Below, one piece after another: positions 29,969 through 39,099 of a stretch of DNA of 64,000 nt. Numbering within the stretch: the first letter of the stretch is position 1; each line of letters begins with the position of its first letter. The notes under the pieces were generated by a model, which was not told where the DNA came from, did not search any database, and saw nothing but the letters and a program-made list of their open reading frames with translations. The stretch is from Pseudomonas morbosilactucae (lineage in GTDB: Bacteria; Pseudomonadota; Gammaproteobacteria; Pseudomonadales; Pseudomonadaceae). The stretch is from positions 1-64,000 of the forward strand of contig NZ_JALQCW010000008.1 in the NCBI RefSeq assembly GCF_023241715.1, given 5' to 3'. A program made the position numbers and the translations under genes.

Positions 29969-29975
29969 CGGCGTT

Positions 29976-30863
29976 TCAGAGCACGTAGACAAAGACGAAC
30001 AGCCCGATCCACACCACATCGACGAAGTGCCAATACCAACTCGCGGCCTCAAAGCCGAACTGGTGCTCGGCGTCGAAATGCCCGCGCAGGATGCGCATCA
30101 GCATCACGAACAGAATCAGCGTGCCGATGGTCACGTGGGCACCGTGGAAACCGGTGAGCATGAAGAAGGTCGCGCCATACACCCCCGATCCCAGGGTCAG
30201 CCCCAGTTCTTTGTAGGCATGGATGTATTCCTCGGCCTGGAAACCAAGGAACGCGCAGCCGAGCAGGACGGTCAGCGCCAGCCAGATTTTCAGCGCGCCG
30301 CGATGACCTCGTTTCAAGGCATGGTGGGCGATGGTCACCGTGACGCTGGAACTCACCAGAAGAACGGTGTTAAGCAGCGGCAGGCCCCAGGGGCTGATGG
30401 TGCCCTTGGGCGTAGGGAAGAGTTTGGGGTCGGGGTTATTGAGCAGCGGCCAGACGAACTCGAAGTTCGGCCACAGCATATGGGCCAGGCCCTTGCTGCC
30501 TTCCCCGCCCAGGGCTGGCCCGGAGATATGGCGCACGTAAAACAGCGCACCGAAGAAGGCGATGAAGAACATCACCTCGGAGAAGATGAACCAGCTCATG
30601 CCCCAGCGGAACGAGCGGTCGAGCTGGGCGCTGTACAAGCCGGAACGGCTTTCCTTGATCACCGCCCCGAACCAGCCGAACAGCATGTAGGCCAGCAACA
30701 GGCCGCCGACAAAGAAGATCAGCGGGCCATGGGATTCCGGACGCGCCGCCTTGAGGTCGTTGAACCAGGTCGCCAGGCCAAACACGGTGACGAACATGCC
30801 CACCGTCGCGATGATCGGCCACTTGCTCTGGGCGGGAACGTAATAGTGCTCATGAGTCGCCAT
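29976..30863 (-). CDS. coxC: Cytochrome c oxidase subunit III
   Basis: A 295-residue, seven-helix subunit of the aa3 oxidase. Conserved features include SRSGLYSAQLDRSFRWGMSW, FFIAFFGALFYVRH, a Glu-containing helix near EVMFF, and FHGAHVTIGTLIL and SWYWHFVDVVWIGLF at the C-terminus. The ribosome binding site is AAGGAG. It is 35 bases downstream of ctaG in the same direction. Confidence 0.94.
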   Translation of the reverse strand: MATHEHYYVPAQSKWPIIATVGMFVTVFGLATWFNDLKAARPESHGPLIFFVGGLLLAYMLFGWFGAVIKESRSGLYSAQLDRSFRWGMSWFIFSEVMFFIAFFGALFYVRHISGPALGGEGSKGLAHMLWPNFEFVWPLLNNPDPKLFPTPKGTISPWGLPLLNTVLLVSSSVTVTIAHHALKRGHRGALKIWLALTVLLGCAFLGFQAEEYIHAYKELGLTLGSGVYGATFFMLTGFHGAHVTIGTLILFVMLMRILRGHFDAEHQFGFEAASWYWHFVDVVWIGLFVFVYVL

Positions 30864-30897
30864 TGATTGTTCTCCTTATCGGGCACGCTAGAACGTC

Positions 30898-31455
30898 TTA
30901 ACCACCGGTCTTGGCAGTGACCGCCACAGGTGGATGACGCGCGGTGATATCGAACAGCGTGTAAGCCAGCGTCAGGTGCTTCACATCCTTGGGCATGTCA
31001 CGGTCCACGATGAAGCGCACCGGCATCTCGATCTTTTCACCGGGCTGCAACACTTGCTGGGTGAAACAGAAGCATTCGGTCTTGTGGAAATACATCGCCG
31101 CGCTGCTCGGTGAAATGCTCGGCACCGCCTGAGCGCTCATCGGGCGATCGCTGGGGTTATGGGCGATAAACACCATTTCGTTCACCGCTCCGGGGTGGAC
31201 CACGATGTCATCGGACTTGGGGTAGAAGTCCCAGACCATGTCGATGGCGTTGGTTGACAAGAACTGCACCCGCACCTGGCGCGATGCGTCGACCTGCTGC
31301 CCCTGGTCCGCGTACTGGCCGCCGGTCTTGCCGTTGATGCCCAGGGCCTTGCACATCACGTCGTAGATCGGCACCAAGGCGAAACCGAAGACAAACATCG
31401 CCACCACCACCAGCAACAGGCGCGTCACCAGCTTCTTCAGCGAGATTTCGGCCAT
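30898..31455 (-). CDS. ctaG: CtaG/Cox11, copper chaperone for the CuB site
   Basis: Inserts copper into the CuB centre of subunit I. A 185-residue protein with one N-terminal membrane anchor (about 10-30) and a periplasmic domain. The copper-binding CFCF lies in KTECFCFTQQVLQPGE, and LGINGKTGG and MPVRFIVD are family motifs. The start has GGGGAGG upstream. It lies between coxA and coxC. Confidence 0.94.
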   Translation of the reverse strand: MAEISLKKLVTRLLLVVVAMFVFGFALVPIYDVMCKALGINGKTGGQYADQGQQVDASRQVRVQFLSTNAIDMVWDFYPKSDDIVVHPGAVNEMVFIAHNPSDRPMSAQAVPSISPSSAAMYFHKTECFCFTQQVLQPGEKIEMPVRFIVDRDMPKDVKHLTLAYTLFDITARHPPVAVTAKTGG

Positions 31456-31480
31456 TTCAACCTCCCCGGGTAGGAGCTGT

Positions 31481-33076
31481 TCATTTCACTTCCGGCGGCG
31501 TGGTGAAGGTGTGATACGGCGCAGGCGAAGGAATGCTCCATTCCAGCCCTTCGGCCCCATCCCACGGTTTGGCCGGTGCCGGCTTGCCGCCACGGATGCA
31601 CTTGATGACGATGAACAGGAAGAAAATCTGCGTAGCGCCAAAGGTGAAGGCACCGATGGACGAGACCATGTTGAAGTCGGCGAACTGCAGGTTGTAGTCC
31701 GGGATCCGTCGCGGCATCCCCGCCAGCCCGACGAAGTGCATGGGGAAGAACGCCATGTTCATGCCCACGAAAGACAGCCAGAAGTGCAGCTTGCCCAGGG
31801 TTTCGTCATACATATGCCCGGTCCACTTCGGCAGCCAGTAATAGGCCGAAGCGAAGATCCCGAAGATCGCCCCCGGCACCAGCACGTAATGGAAATGCGC
31901 CACCACGAAGTAGGTGTCCTGGTACTGGAAGTCCGCCGGGGCGATAGCCAGCATCAAGCCGGAGAAGCCGCCGATGGTGAACAGAATGACGAAGGCCACA
32001 GCGAACAGCATCGGCGTCTCGAAGGTCAGCGAGCCCTGCCACATGGTGCTGACCCAGTTGAACACCTTGACCCCGGTGGGCACGGCGATCAGCAGGGTCG
32101 CGTACATGAAGAACAGTTCGCCCACCAACGGAATGCCCACCACGAACATGTGGTGCGCCCAGACAATAAACGACAGGAAGGCGATGGAGCCCGTGGCATA
32201 GACCATCGAGGTGTAGCCAAACAACGGCTTGCGGCTGAAGGTCGGAATGATCGAGCTGACAGCGCCGAAGGCCGGCAGGATCATGATGTACACCTCGGGA
32301 TGCCCGAAGAACCAGAACACATGCTGGAACAGCACCGGGTCGCCGCCGCCGGCAGCACTGAAGAAGCTGGTGCCGAAGTGAATGTCCATCAGCATCATGG
32401 TCACGCAGCCAGCCAGCACCGGCATCACTGCGATCAACAGGAACGCGGTGATCAGCCAGGTCCAGACGAACAGCGGCATTTTCATCAAGGTCATGCCCGG
32501 GGCACGCAGGTTGAGGATGGTGGCGATCACGTTGATCGCGCCCATGATCGAACTGATGCCCATCAAGTGGATGGCGAAGATAAAGAAGGTCACGCTTTCC
32601 GGGGCGTAAGTGGTGGAGAGCGGGGCGTAGAAGGTCCAGCCGAAGTTCGGCCCGCCACCGGGCATGAACAGGGTCGAGACCAGCATCAGAAAGGCTGCCG
32701 GCAACAGCCAGAAGCTGAAGTTGTTCATCCTCGGCAGGGCCATGTCCGGCGCCCCGATCATCAGCGGGATCATCCAGTTGGCCAGCCCGACAAAAGCCGG
32801 CATCACCGCGCCGAAGACCATCACCAGGCCGTGCATGGTGGTCATCTGGTTGAAGAACGCCGGCTCGACGATCTGCAGCCCGGGCTGGAACAGCTCGGCG
32901 CGGATCACCATGGCGAAGGAGCCACCGAGCAGGAACATGCAGAAGCTGAACCACAGGTACAGGGTCCCGATGTCCTTGTGGTTGGTGGTCAGAACCCAGC
33001 GCATCAGGCCCTTGGCCGGGCCATGGGCGTGGTCATCATGGCCGGCGTGGCCGTGGTCATCGATCACTGCACTCAT
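31481..33076 (-). CDS. coxA: Cytochrome c oxidase subunit I
   Basis: Catalytic subunit of an aa3-type oxidase, 531 residues, twelve hydrophobic segments. Heme a and CuB ligands can be seen: MTTMHGLVMVFG (His of heme a), WFFGHPEVYIMILPAFG (His with cross-linked Tyr, CuB), VWAHHMFVVG (CuB His pair) and VAHFHYVLVPG (heme a3 and heme a His). The glutamate of the D/K proton path is in GHPEVY. The start has AGGAG upstream. It follows coxB by 82 bases. Confidence 0.96.
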   Translation of the reverse strand: MSAVIDDHGHAGHDDHAHGPAKGLMRWVLTTNHKDIGTLYLWFSFCMFLLGGSFAMVIRAELFQPGLQIVEPAFFNQMTTMHGLVMVFGAVMPAFVGLANWMIPLMIGAPDMALPRMNNFSFWLLPAAFLMLVSTLFMPGGGPNFGWTFYAPLSTTYAPESVTFFIFAIHLMGISSIMGAINVIATILNLRAPGMTLMKMPLFVWTWLITAFLLIAVMPVLAGCVTMMLMDIHFGTSFFSAAGGGDPVLFQHVFWFFGHPEVYIMILPAFGAVSSIIPTFSRKPLFGYTSMVYATGSIAFLSFIVWAHHMFVVGIPLVGELFFMYATLLIAVPTGVKVFNWVSTMWQGSLTFETPMLFAVAFVILFTIGGFSGLMLAIAPADFQYQDTYFVVAHFHYVLVPGAIFGIFASAYYWLPKWTGHMYDETLGKLHFWLSFVGMNMAFFPMHFVGLAGMPRRIPDYNLQFADFNMVSSIGAFTFGATQIFFLFIVIKCIRGGKPAPAKPWDGAEGLEWSIPSPAPYHTFTTPPEVK

Positions 33077-33158
33077 GCCCTGTCTCCTGCAAACGGGTGG
33101 GCTGGACGCTCAAGGGCACTGCACCCCGAGCGGTTGCGGAAATACCCAATAAGCCGGC

Positions 33159-34285
33159 TCATTGGCTTTCCGCCTGTTTCAGCGCCAGCACTTCTTTTGG
33201 CGTGACCATGTCGCCCTTGTTGTTGCCCCAGGCGTTGCGCTCGTAAGTGACGACCGCAGCGATATCGACTTCCGACAACTGCTTGCCGAAGGCGCCATGG
33301 CGGTGCCCGGCTTGCCGTGGAAGACGATGCTCAGGTGAGCCTCCTTGGGCCCGGTGGCGATTTTCGAGCCTTTGAGGGCCGGGAACATGGGCGGCAGGCC
33401 CTGGCCTTCCGCCTGGTGACAGGCAACGCAGGTGGTGTGGTAGATCTTGTCGCCGCGCGCCACCAACTCGTCGAGGGTCCATTCCTTGCTGGTCAGTTCC
33501 TTGAGCTTGGCGGCTTCGGCTTTGCGCTCGCCCATCCAGGTGTCGTAGTCGGCTTTAGTCTTGACCTCGACCACGATCGGCATGAACCCATGGTCCTTGC
33601 CGCACAGTTCGGCGCACTGGCCACGGTAGATGCCGGGCTTGTCGACCCGGGTCCAGGCCTCGTTGACGAAGCCGGGGATGGCGTCGCGCTTGACCGCAAA
33701 GGCCGGCACCCACCAGGAGTGGATCACGTCGGCCGCCGTCACCAGAAAACGCACCTTGGCGCCCACCGGCAGCACCAGCGGCTGGTCCACTTCCAACAGG
33801 TAGTGCTCGCCTTTGACGGCCTGGTTATGGATCTGCTCGGCGGGGGTGGCCAGGTTGCTGAAGAACTCCACGTCCTGGCCCAGGTATTTGTAGTGCCATT
33901 TCCATTGGTAGCCGGTGATCTGGATGTCCACGTCCGACTCGCTGGCGTCGTACATCTTGATCAGGGTCGCGGTGGCCGGCACAGCCATGGCCACCAGGAT
34001 CAGGAAGGGGATGATGGTCCAGAGAATTTCGACCGTGGTGCTTTCGTGGAACTTGGCGGCCACCTGCCCGGTGGAGCGACGGTGAACGATCATCGACCAG
34101 AACATCGCGCCGAAGACAATGATGCCTATCACCACACAGATCCAGAAAATGGTCATGTGCAGATCGAAGACCGCGTGGCTTATTTCGGTCGCTCCAGGCG
34201 CCATATTCACGGTCCAGGCGGCGTTCGCCTGGCTGAATATCGACCACAACAGGAGGCCCATCCAGACTTGTGGATGTCGCATCAT
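33159..34285 (-). pseudogene. coxB: Cytochrome c oxidase subunit II with fused cytochrome c domain, frameshifted near the C-terminus
   Basis: Electron entry subunit. The signal peptide ends at SQANA, two membrane helices cover about 40-65 and 85-108, and the CuA domain carries the motif CAELCGKDHGFM with a further His in VIHSWWVP. A C-terminal cytochrome c domain has heme site CVACH, making it caa3-like. One base is missing near 33291-33296 (GGCGCC): the reading frame should pass from PGTAMA to AFGKQLSEVD but instead runs out of frame to a stop at 33179. The correct continuation is open to 33159 and ends KEVLALKQAESQ. Restored length is 375 residues. As written, the CuA and heme sites survive, but about 46 C-terminal residues, including any axial Met in TAMAAFG, are altered. 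I suspect a sequence error. Confidence 0.88.
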
Positions 34286-34658
34286 TGCGGGTTCCCCTTA
34301 TCGTTCTTGTTATCCCGTAGGCTTAACGCCTGCGGCCAAGGGAGCGGCTGCCTAGACTACGAACTTAAACCGCCGAGCCTTCGCTGCACGGGCAGCAGGG
34401 CGTCATCAGCTAACTTCATACAAGGCCGAGTATAGACAGCGAGTTCGACCTCGCAACGCAGGGGGGCAAATCAGCAAAAACAGCATGGACAGGCCACACA
34501 AGCCACGAAAAGAGGGGGGTTGGCAGAGGAAGATGGCAATTCGATATAACCGCCATGACTAAGCATGAAATAATTATGACAAATGCGTCTTAGCCGATTT
34601 TTTGATCAGGCTAACTTATGTCTGCCCTCTTTAATTGCCCATGGTCCCTGGAGTTTTC
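34286..34658. other. Intergenic region between coxB and the PA0104-like gene
   Basis: A 373-base gap between divergent genes, so it should hold promoters for the oxidase cluster and for the gene at 34659. It becomes AT-rich around 34535-34610. AAGGGG before the coxB ATG is the only site I can assign. No small gene, repeat or terminator was recognised. Confidence 0.5.
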
Positions 34659-35309
34659 ATGAACACCGCCGCGTTGCGCGAGCAAATCCGACTGGCCCAG
34701 CAACACGAAGCCAGCACAGGCCAATTGACGCGTCAATTGGAAACCCAACTGCCTCACTTGCACCCCGCCATCCAACTGCCTGATGTCGACGCCAACGGCG
34801 TGATGACCCGTTTTGTCGCCGCGTATATCGACCAAGTGCCCGACCTGCTCGACGCTGCCAACGAGGTCGCCCGCGAGGCCGGCATCGAATCGCAGATCAA
34901 GCCGGTACTGAAAATTGCCGAGCAGTTCTTTATCCAGCCGCCGGCCATCATGGACGGCCATGTCGGCCTCGATAGCCTGCTGGACGAGGCCTACCTGGCT
35001 CACCGCCTGGTGGAAGAGGTCAACGATCTCTACATCAAACACTTCGGCCAGCCGCTGATCCCTCTGGACACCACGGTCGCCAACCTGATCGCCCACCAAC
35101 TGATCGGCGAAGACTTCGCCAACCAACTGGATGAAGCGGTGCACCACGCCGTGGACGCCATGCTCGATGAAGACAGCTTCGCCCTGGAGTCGGTGGAAGC
35201 CTACCGCGACAAGCTCGCCAGCCCGGACACCGAAGCCGCCTGGAAACGCTGGCCGTGCCTGTCACGCCAACTGGGTGTGGAACTGGAACTGGACCAGCCT
35301 GCCGCCTGA
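34659..35309 (+). CDS. Conserved protein of unknown function (PA0104-like)
   Basis: A 216-residue soluble protein, acidic and mostly helical, with no signal peptide or membrane segment. It begins MNTAALREQIRLAQQHEAST and ends ELELDQPAA. No catalytic motif is evident; a single Cys is in RWPCLSRQLG. The start has GGAG upstream. It keeps the same place, between the oxidase and the SulP/carbonic anhydrase genes, in P. aeruginosa. Divergent from coxB and convergent with sulP. Confidence 0.8.
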   Translation: MNTAALREQIRLAQQHEASTGQLTRQLETQLPHLHPAIQLPDVDANGVMTRFVAAYIDQVPDLLDAANEVAREAGIESQIKPVLKIAEQFFIQPPAIMDGHVGLDSLLDEAYLAHRLVEEVNDLYIKHFGQPLIPLDTTVANLIAHQLIGEDFANQLDEAVHHAVDAMLDEDSFALESVEAYRDKLASPDTEAAWKRWPCLSRQLGVELELDQPAA

Positions 35310-35349
35310 ATCACAGCCCACATGACCCGGGCTGATTGAACCCAAAACG

Positions 35350-35381
35350 CGTGGCGAGGGGGCTTGCCCCCACTCGCCACG
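35350..35381. repeat. REP-like palindrome, GAGGGGGCTTGCCCCC class
   Basis: GTGGCGAG and CTCGCCAC flank GGGG-CTTG-CCCC, forming a strong hairpin between the convergent genes at 34659 and sulP. It belongs to a second REP class and may also act as a terminator. Confidence 0.7.
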
Positions 35382-35391
35382 AAGGGTGCAC

Positions 35392-36948
35392 TCAGCGCCC
35401 GCCGGTATCGACCGCAACCATCGCCCGCCCCGACCCCACGCCCGTGGTGGTGGTCAAGCGTCCCTCCAGGCGCCGCTTCAAGCCTCGCTCCTCGATCAAC
35501 AGCCGGTTGCCCTTGGCGCTGTTGGCCCGTGCCCATTCCTCCAGCAATTCCAGGCAGGAATGATCGATGTAGTTCAGGTTATTCAGCGGTACGTGCACGG
35601 TGGTGCCCGCCGGGATGGTCCCCAGAACCCGGGTCAACGCCGGCACTTTGAGAAAGGTCGCCGCCCCCACCAGTCGCAACTCCATCTCACCAGGCTCTGG
35701 CAGGTCGATCAGGCTGATTTTCAAGCGCGAGGCTTTCCAGGCCAGCTGGGCCAGGGTCAGGCCGAAACCAATCAGTACCCCGGTGAGCAAGTCGCTGAAG
35801 ATAATCGCCAGGGCCGTGACCCCGTAGATCAGCATCGGCATCCGCCCGTAACGTCCCAGGCCACGGAAAGCCTTGAGGTCCACCAGTTTGAAACCGGTGT
35901 AGACCAGCACCCCGGCCAGGCTCGCCACCGGAATGCTTTGCAGCACGCTGGACAGCAACAGCACAAAACCCAGCAGCCACAAACCATGGAAAATCGCCGA
36001 ATAACGTGTCGTCGCCCCCGCCTGGACATTGGCCGAACTGCGCACAATGACGCCGGTCATGGGCAACGCCCCTAGCAATCCGCAGAGCATATTGCCGACG
36101 CCTTGGGCCGAGAGTTCGCGGTCAAAGTCCGAACGCTGGCCGCTGTGCATGCGGTCCACAGCAGCGGCCGAAAGCAGGGTTTCAGCGCTGGCGATAAAGG
36201 CCACGGCGAAGGCCGCGATCAATAACTGCGGATCCGCCAGGTTGAGCAGGTCGCTGGGGCGCAACCAGTCGATGGCCTCGGCCAGGTTTTCCGGCACGTT
36301 GACCCGGTTTACCTGCAACGCCAGGACCAGGCTTACGCAGGTCGCCGCCCCCACGCCAAGCAAGGCGCCCGGGATAAAACGCAGCGCCTGGGGGCGAAGT
36401 TTTTCCCAGAGGTACATCACCGCGATGGTGCCCAGCCCCAATGCCCCGGCCTGCCAGCCCAGGCTCGGCAAGGCCTCGGCCACCGCCCCCGGGAAGCCCG
36501 CCAGGTTATCCAGCCCCGAGGCATTGGGCTTGGCGTCGAGCATCACATGGACCTGGGACAGCACGATCAACACACCAATCCCCGCCAACATGCCGTAGAC
36601 CACCGCCGGCGCCGTGACCCGGAACCAGCAGCCCAGGCGCAAACGCCCGGCCAAGAGTTGCAGGAAGCCCGCCAGCAGCAGGATTGGTCCCAACATCACC
36701 ACCCCGTGCTGGCGCACCAATTCGAACACCAGCACCGCCAGCCCGGCGGCCGGGCCGCTGACCTGCAGGGGAGAGCCGGCCAGCCAGCCCACCACCAGCC
36801 CGCCGATGATCCCGGTAATCAAGCCCTTGGCCGGCGGCAGGCCCGAGGCAATGGCGATCCCCATGCATAGGGGCAGGGCCACCAGAAACACCACCACGGA
36901 CGCCATCAGCTCCCGTGGCAAAACCGCTTTGAGTTGTGCTGCACGCAT
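35392..36948 (-). CDS. SulP-family anion transporter paired with carbonic anhydrase
   Basis: A 518-residue membrane transporter with 10-12 helices. Family motifs: FLVALPLCMGIAIASGLPPAKGLITGIIGG near the N-terminus, IASAETLLSAAAVDRM, and GALPMTGVIVRSSANVQAGATTR. A C-terminal STAS-like domain (about 430-510) ends the protein. The start at 36948 (MRAAQLKAVLPREL) has GGGAG upstream; the frame continues to 36996. It is 91 bases downstream of a beta carbonic anhydrase on the same strand, which favours bicarbonate as substrate, although sulfate cannot be excluded. Confidence 0.9.
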   Translation of the reverse strand: MRAAQLKAVLPRELMASVVVFLVALPLCMGIAIASGLPPAKGLITGIIGGLVVGWLAGSPLQVSGPAAGLAVLVFELVRQHGVVMLGPILLLAGFLQLLAGRLRLGCWFRVTAPAVVYGMLAGIGVLIVLSQVHVMLDAKPNASGLDNLAGFPGAVAEALPSLGWQAGALGLGTIAVMYLWEKLRPQALRFIPGALLGVGAATCVSLVLALQVNRVNVPENLAEAIDWLRPSDLLNLADPQLLIAAFAVAFIASAETLLSAAAVDRMHSGQRSDFDRELSAQGVGNMLCGLLGALPMTGVIVRSSANVQAGATTRYSAIFHGLWLLGFVLLLSSVLQSIPVASLAGVLVYTGFKLVDLKAFRGLGRYGRMPMLIYGVTALAIIFSDLLTGVLIGFGLTLAQLAWKASRLKISLIDLPEPGEMELRLVGAATFLKVPALTRVLGTIPAGTTVHVPLNNLNYIDHSCLELLEEWARANSAKGNRLLIEERGLKRRLEGRLTTTTGVGSGRAMVAVDTGGR

Positions 36949-37039
36949 GACAATTCTCCCGAAGTTTTCTTCAGGCATGGCGAAGCCAGACCGCACAAAA
37001 GGCAGTCATGGCTTGAACCACACAGGTCGTTAGGAGGAT

Positions 37040-37774
37040 TTAGAAGCGCGCTTTGGGCGTCGCAACCGGCACCGGATGGCTGCCATCAAGCGGCAGGAAA
37101 CAGCCTTGATCGGCGTCGTAGGCCTTGATGGCGCTGGTTTCGATGTCGTACACCCAGCCGTGGATGTACAACTGGCCGTTAGCCATGCGCGAAGCCACGG
37201 AAGGGTGGGTGCGCAAATGCTGCAACTGGGCGATGACGTTTTCTTCGGTCAGCACATGCATGCTGGCGCTTTCGTCGGCGCAATCACAGTTTTCATGAAC
37301 CATGGTCTTGGCCACTTCGGCATGACGCAGCCAGGCTTTGACCGTGGGCATTTTTTCCAGGCTTTGCGGGTTGAGCACGGCGCGCATGGCGCCACAGTCC
37401 GAATGCCCGCAAACAATGATGTGATGCACCCCAAGAGCCAGCACCGCGTACTCGATGGCGGTGGAGACGCCACCGTTCATCTGTCCGTAGGGCGGCACCA
37501 CGTTGCCGACGTTACGGGTAACGAACAGGTCGCCGGGGGAACTCTGGGTAATCAGCTCTGGAACGATGCGCGAGTCCGCGCAGGTAATGAACATCGCCCG
37601 GGGTTGCTGGGCGGTGGCGAGTTTTTTGAAGAGCTCTTCCTGTTGCGGAAAAACCTCGTGATGAAAACGCAAAAAACCCTCAACGATATTTTGCAGCGCT
37701 GCATCGGCGCTTTCGGCGCCCTGGCTGGGGGCTGAAGCCGATGCAGCCAATGGCTGTTTATCCTTGTCACTCAT
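37040..37774 (-). CDS. Beta-class carbonic anhydrase
   Basis: Interconverts CO2 and bicarbonate. A 244-residue protein with zinc ligands in CADSR and in GHSDCGAMRAV (His and Cys), and the Asp/Arg dyad in CADSR. The N-terminal 25 residues are polar and low in complexity (QPLAASASAPSQGAE); no signal peptide is seen, so it is cytosolic. The start has AGAGGA upstream. It is the first gene of a probable two-gene unit with sulP. Confidence 0.94.
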   Translation of the reverse strand: MSDKDKQPLAASASAPSQGAESADAALQNIVEGFLRFHHEVFPQQEELFKKLATAQQPRAMFITCADSRIVPELITQSSPGDLFVTRNVGNVVPPYGQMNGGVSTAIEYAVLALGVHHIIVCGHSDCGAMRAVLNPQSLEKMPTVKAWLRHAEVAKTMVHENCDCADESASMHVLTEENVIAQLQHLRTHPSVASRMANGQLYIHGWVYDIETSAIKAYDADQGCFLPLDGSHPVPVATPKARF

Positions 37775-38007
37775 GATTCATCCTCTTTGACGGATTAGGT
37801 GAATTTTCCAGATTTATCCGGCAGGACGCCAGTGATTGATTAAAAAACAACCAGACCGCCCATCGCGACCTGTGGGTCACTTGGTGAACAAGGTAGCGGC
37901 AAAAACTTAACTCAAACTGAACGGAGGGCTCTAGATCGCCACTATTGCCTCTGCAAAAACGTGACCAGCCTGTCCGGGGCAGCCCTTAAACCTTAGGCCA
38001 TGGGCTG

Positions 38008-39065
38008 CTAGAGCAATGACATCTGCCCGCCTGGCGGACAAAAGGCCGTGCAATCCAGGTTGAAGTTGTCACGACGATCAAGCCCCAAGCGCTTGCTGGC
38101 TTTGGCAAAACGCTGGGCCAGAAGTTCGGCGAAGGGGCCTTCACCGCGCATCCGTGCACCAAAGCGGCTGTCGTACAGTTCGCCGCCACGGGTCTGGCGG
38201 ATCAGGCTCAAGACATGGGCGGCGCGCTGGGGATAATGCGCCAACAGCCATTCCTCGAACAGCGGCGCCACCTCCAGCGGCAACCGCAGCATCATATAGG
38301 CCGCGCTTTGCGCGCCGGCGCCTTGGCTTCACTGAGCAGGCTCTCCAACTCGCTGTCATTGATCATAGGGATCATCGGCGAACACAAGACCCCCACCGGA
38401 ATCCCCGCCTCGCGCATCACCCGGATCGCCCGCAACCGGGCCTTGGGCGCCGCCGCACGGGGCTCGAGGAAGCGTTTGAGCTCATCGTCCAGGGTGGTCA
38501 GGCTGATCATCACCGCCACCAGCCGTTGCTGCGCCAACTCGACCAGCAGGTCCAGGTCCCGCAGGATCAGCGACCCCTTGGTGACAATGGTCACCGGATG
38601 GCGATAGCGCAGCAGCACTTCCAGGGTGCGCCGGCTGAGCTGCTGTTCACGTTCGATGGGCTGATAGGGATCGGTGTTGGAACCCAGGTTGATCGGCGCG
38701 CAGCGATAACCCGGCTTGGACAACTGCTGCTCCAGCAGCGCGCCGGTGTTGCTCTTGGCGATCAGCTTGGTCTCGAAATCCAGCCCCGGCGACATATCCC
38801 AATAAGCATGGCTGGGCCGTGCGTAGCAGTAGATACAGCCATGCTCGCAACCGCGATAGGGGTTGATCGAGCGGTCAAAGGGCAGGTCCGGCGACTGGTT
38901 GCGGGTGATGATGGTCTTCGCCGTTTCAAAACGGACTTCCGTGCCTTGGGTCAGCGGCACTTCCTGATACCAGCCATCGTCCTCGGCCACCGAGCGGTGG
39001 GCGGCAAAACGGTTGTGCGGGTTGCTCGCAGTGCCGCGACCGCGGGGAGGTAAAGGGGTAAACAT
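38008..39065 (-). pseudogene. Radical SAM protein of the PA0069/Rv2578c family, frameshifted
   Basis: An iron-sulfur radical SAM enzyme. The cluster motif is CEHGCIYCYARPSH (CxxxCxxC), with PYRG before it and IVTKGSLILRD, VMISLTTLDDELKRFLEPRA and GVLCSPMIPMIND after it. One base is missing at GGCGCC near 38317-38322: the frame reads SEAKAPARKARPI and stops, while the expected SEAKAAGAQSAAYMMLRLPLEV continues in the other frame to 38008. Restored length is 352 residues. The start at 39065 has GGAG upstream within a long palindrome that contains a LexA box. P. aeruginosa PA0069 is an SOS gene (from memory), which fits. Possible sequence error rather than a true pseudogene. Confidence 0.85.
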
Positions 39066-39079
39066 GGACGGCGCTCCAT

Positions 39080-39099
39080 TACTGTATGCACATACAGTA
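39080..39099. promoter_or_regulatory. LexA (SOS) box upstream of the radical SAM gene
   Basis: TACTGTATGCACATACAGTA is a palindrome with CTG-N10-CAG spacing, a close match to the LexA box. It lies 14 bases before the start codon and is embedded in a longer inverted repeat with 16-base arms (39073-39088 and 39091-39106). Expected to place the gene under SOS control. Confidence 0.85.

Noticed and set aside
31511-33205. 564-residue plus-strand reading frame opposite coxA
   Set aside because: His/Arg/Glu-rich shadow of a membrane-protein gene; no transmembrane or domain pattern of its own.
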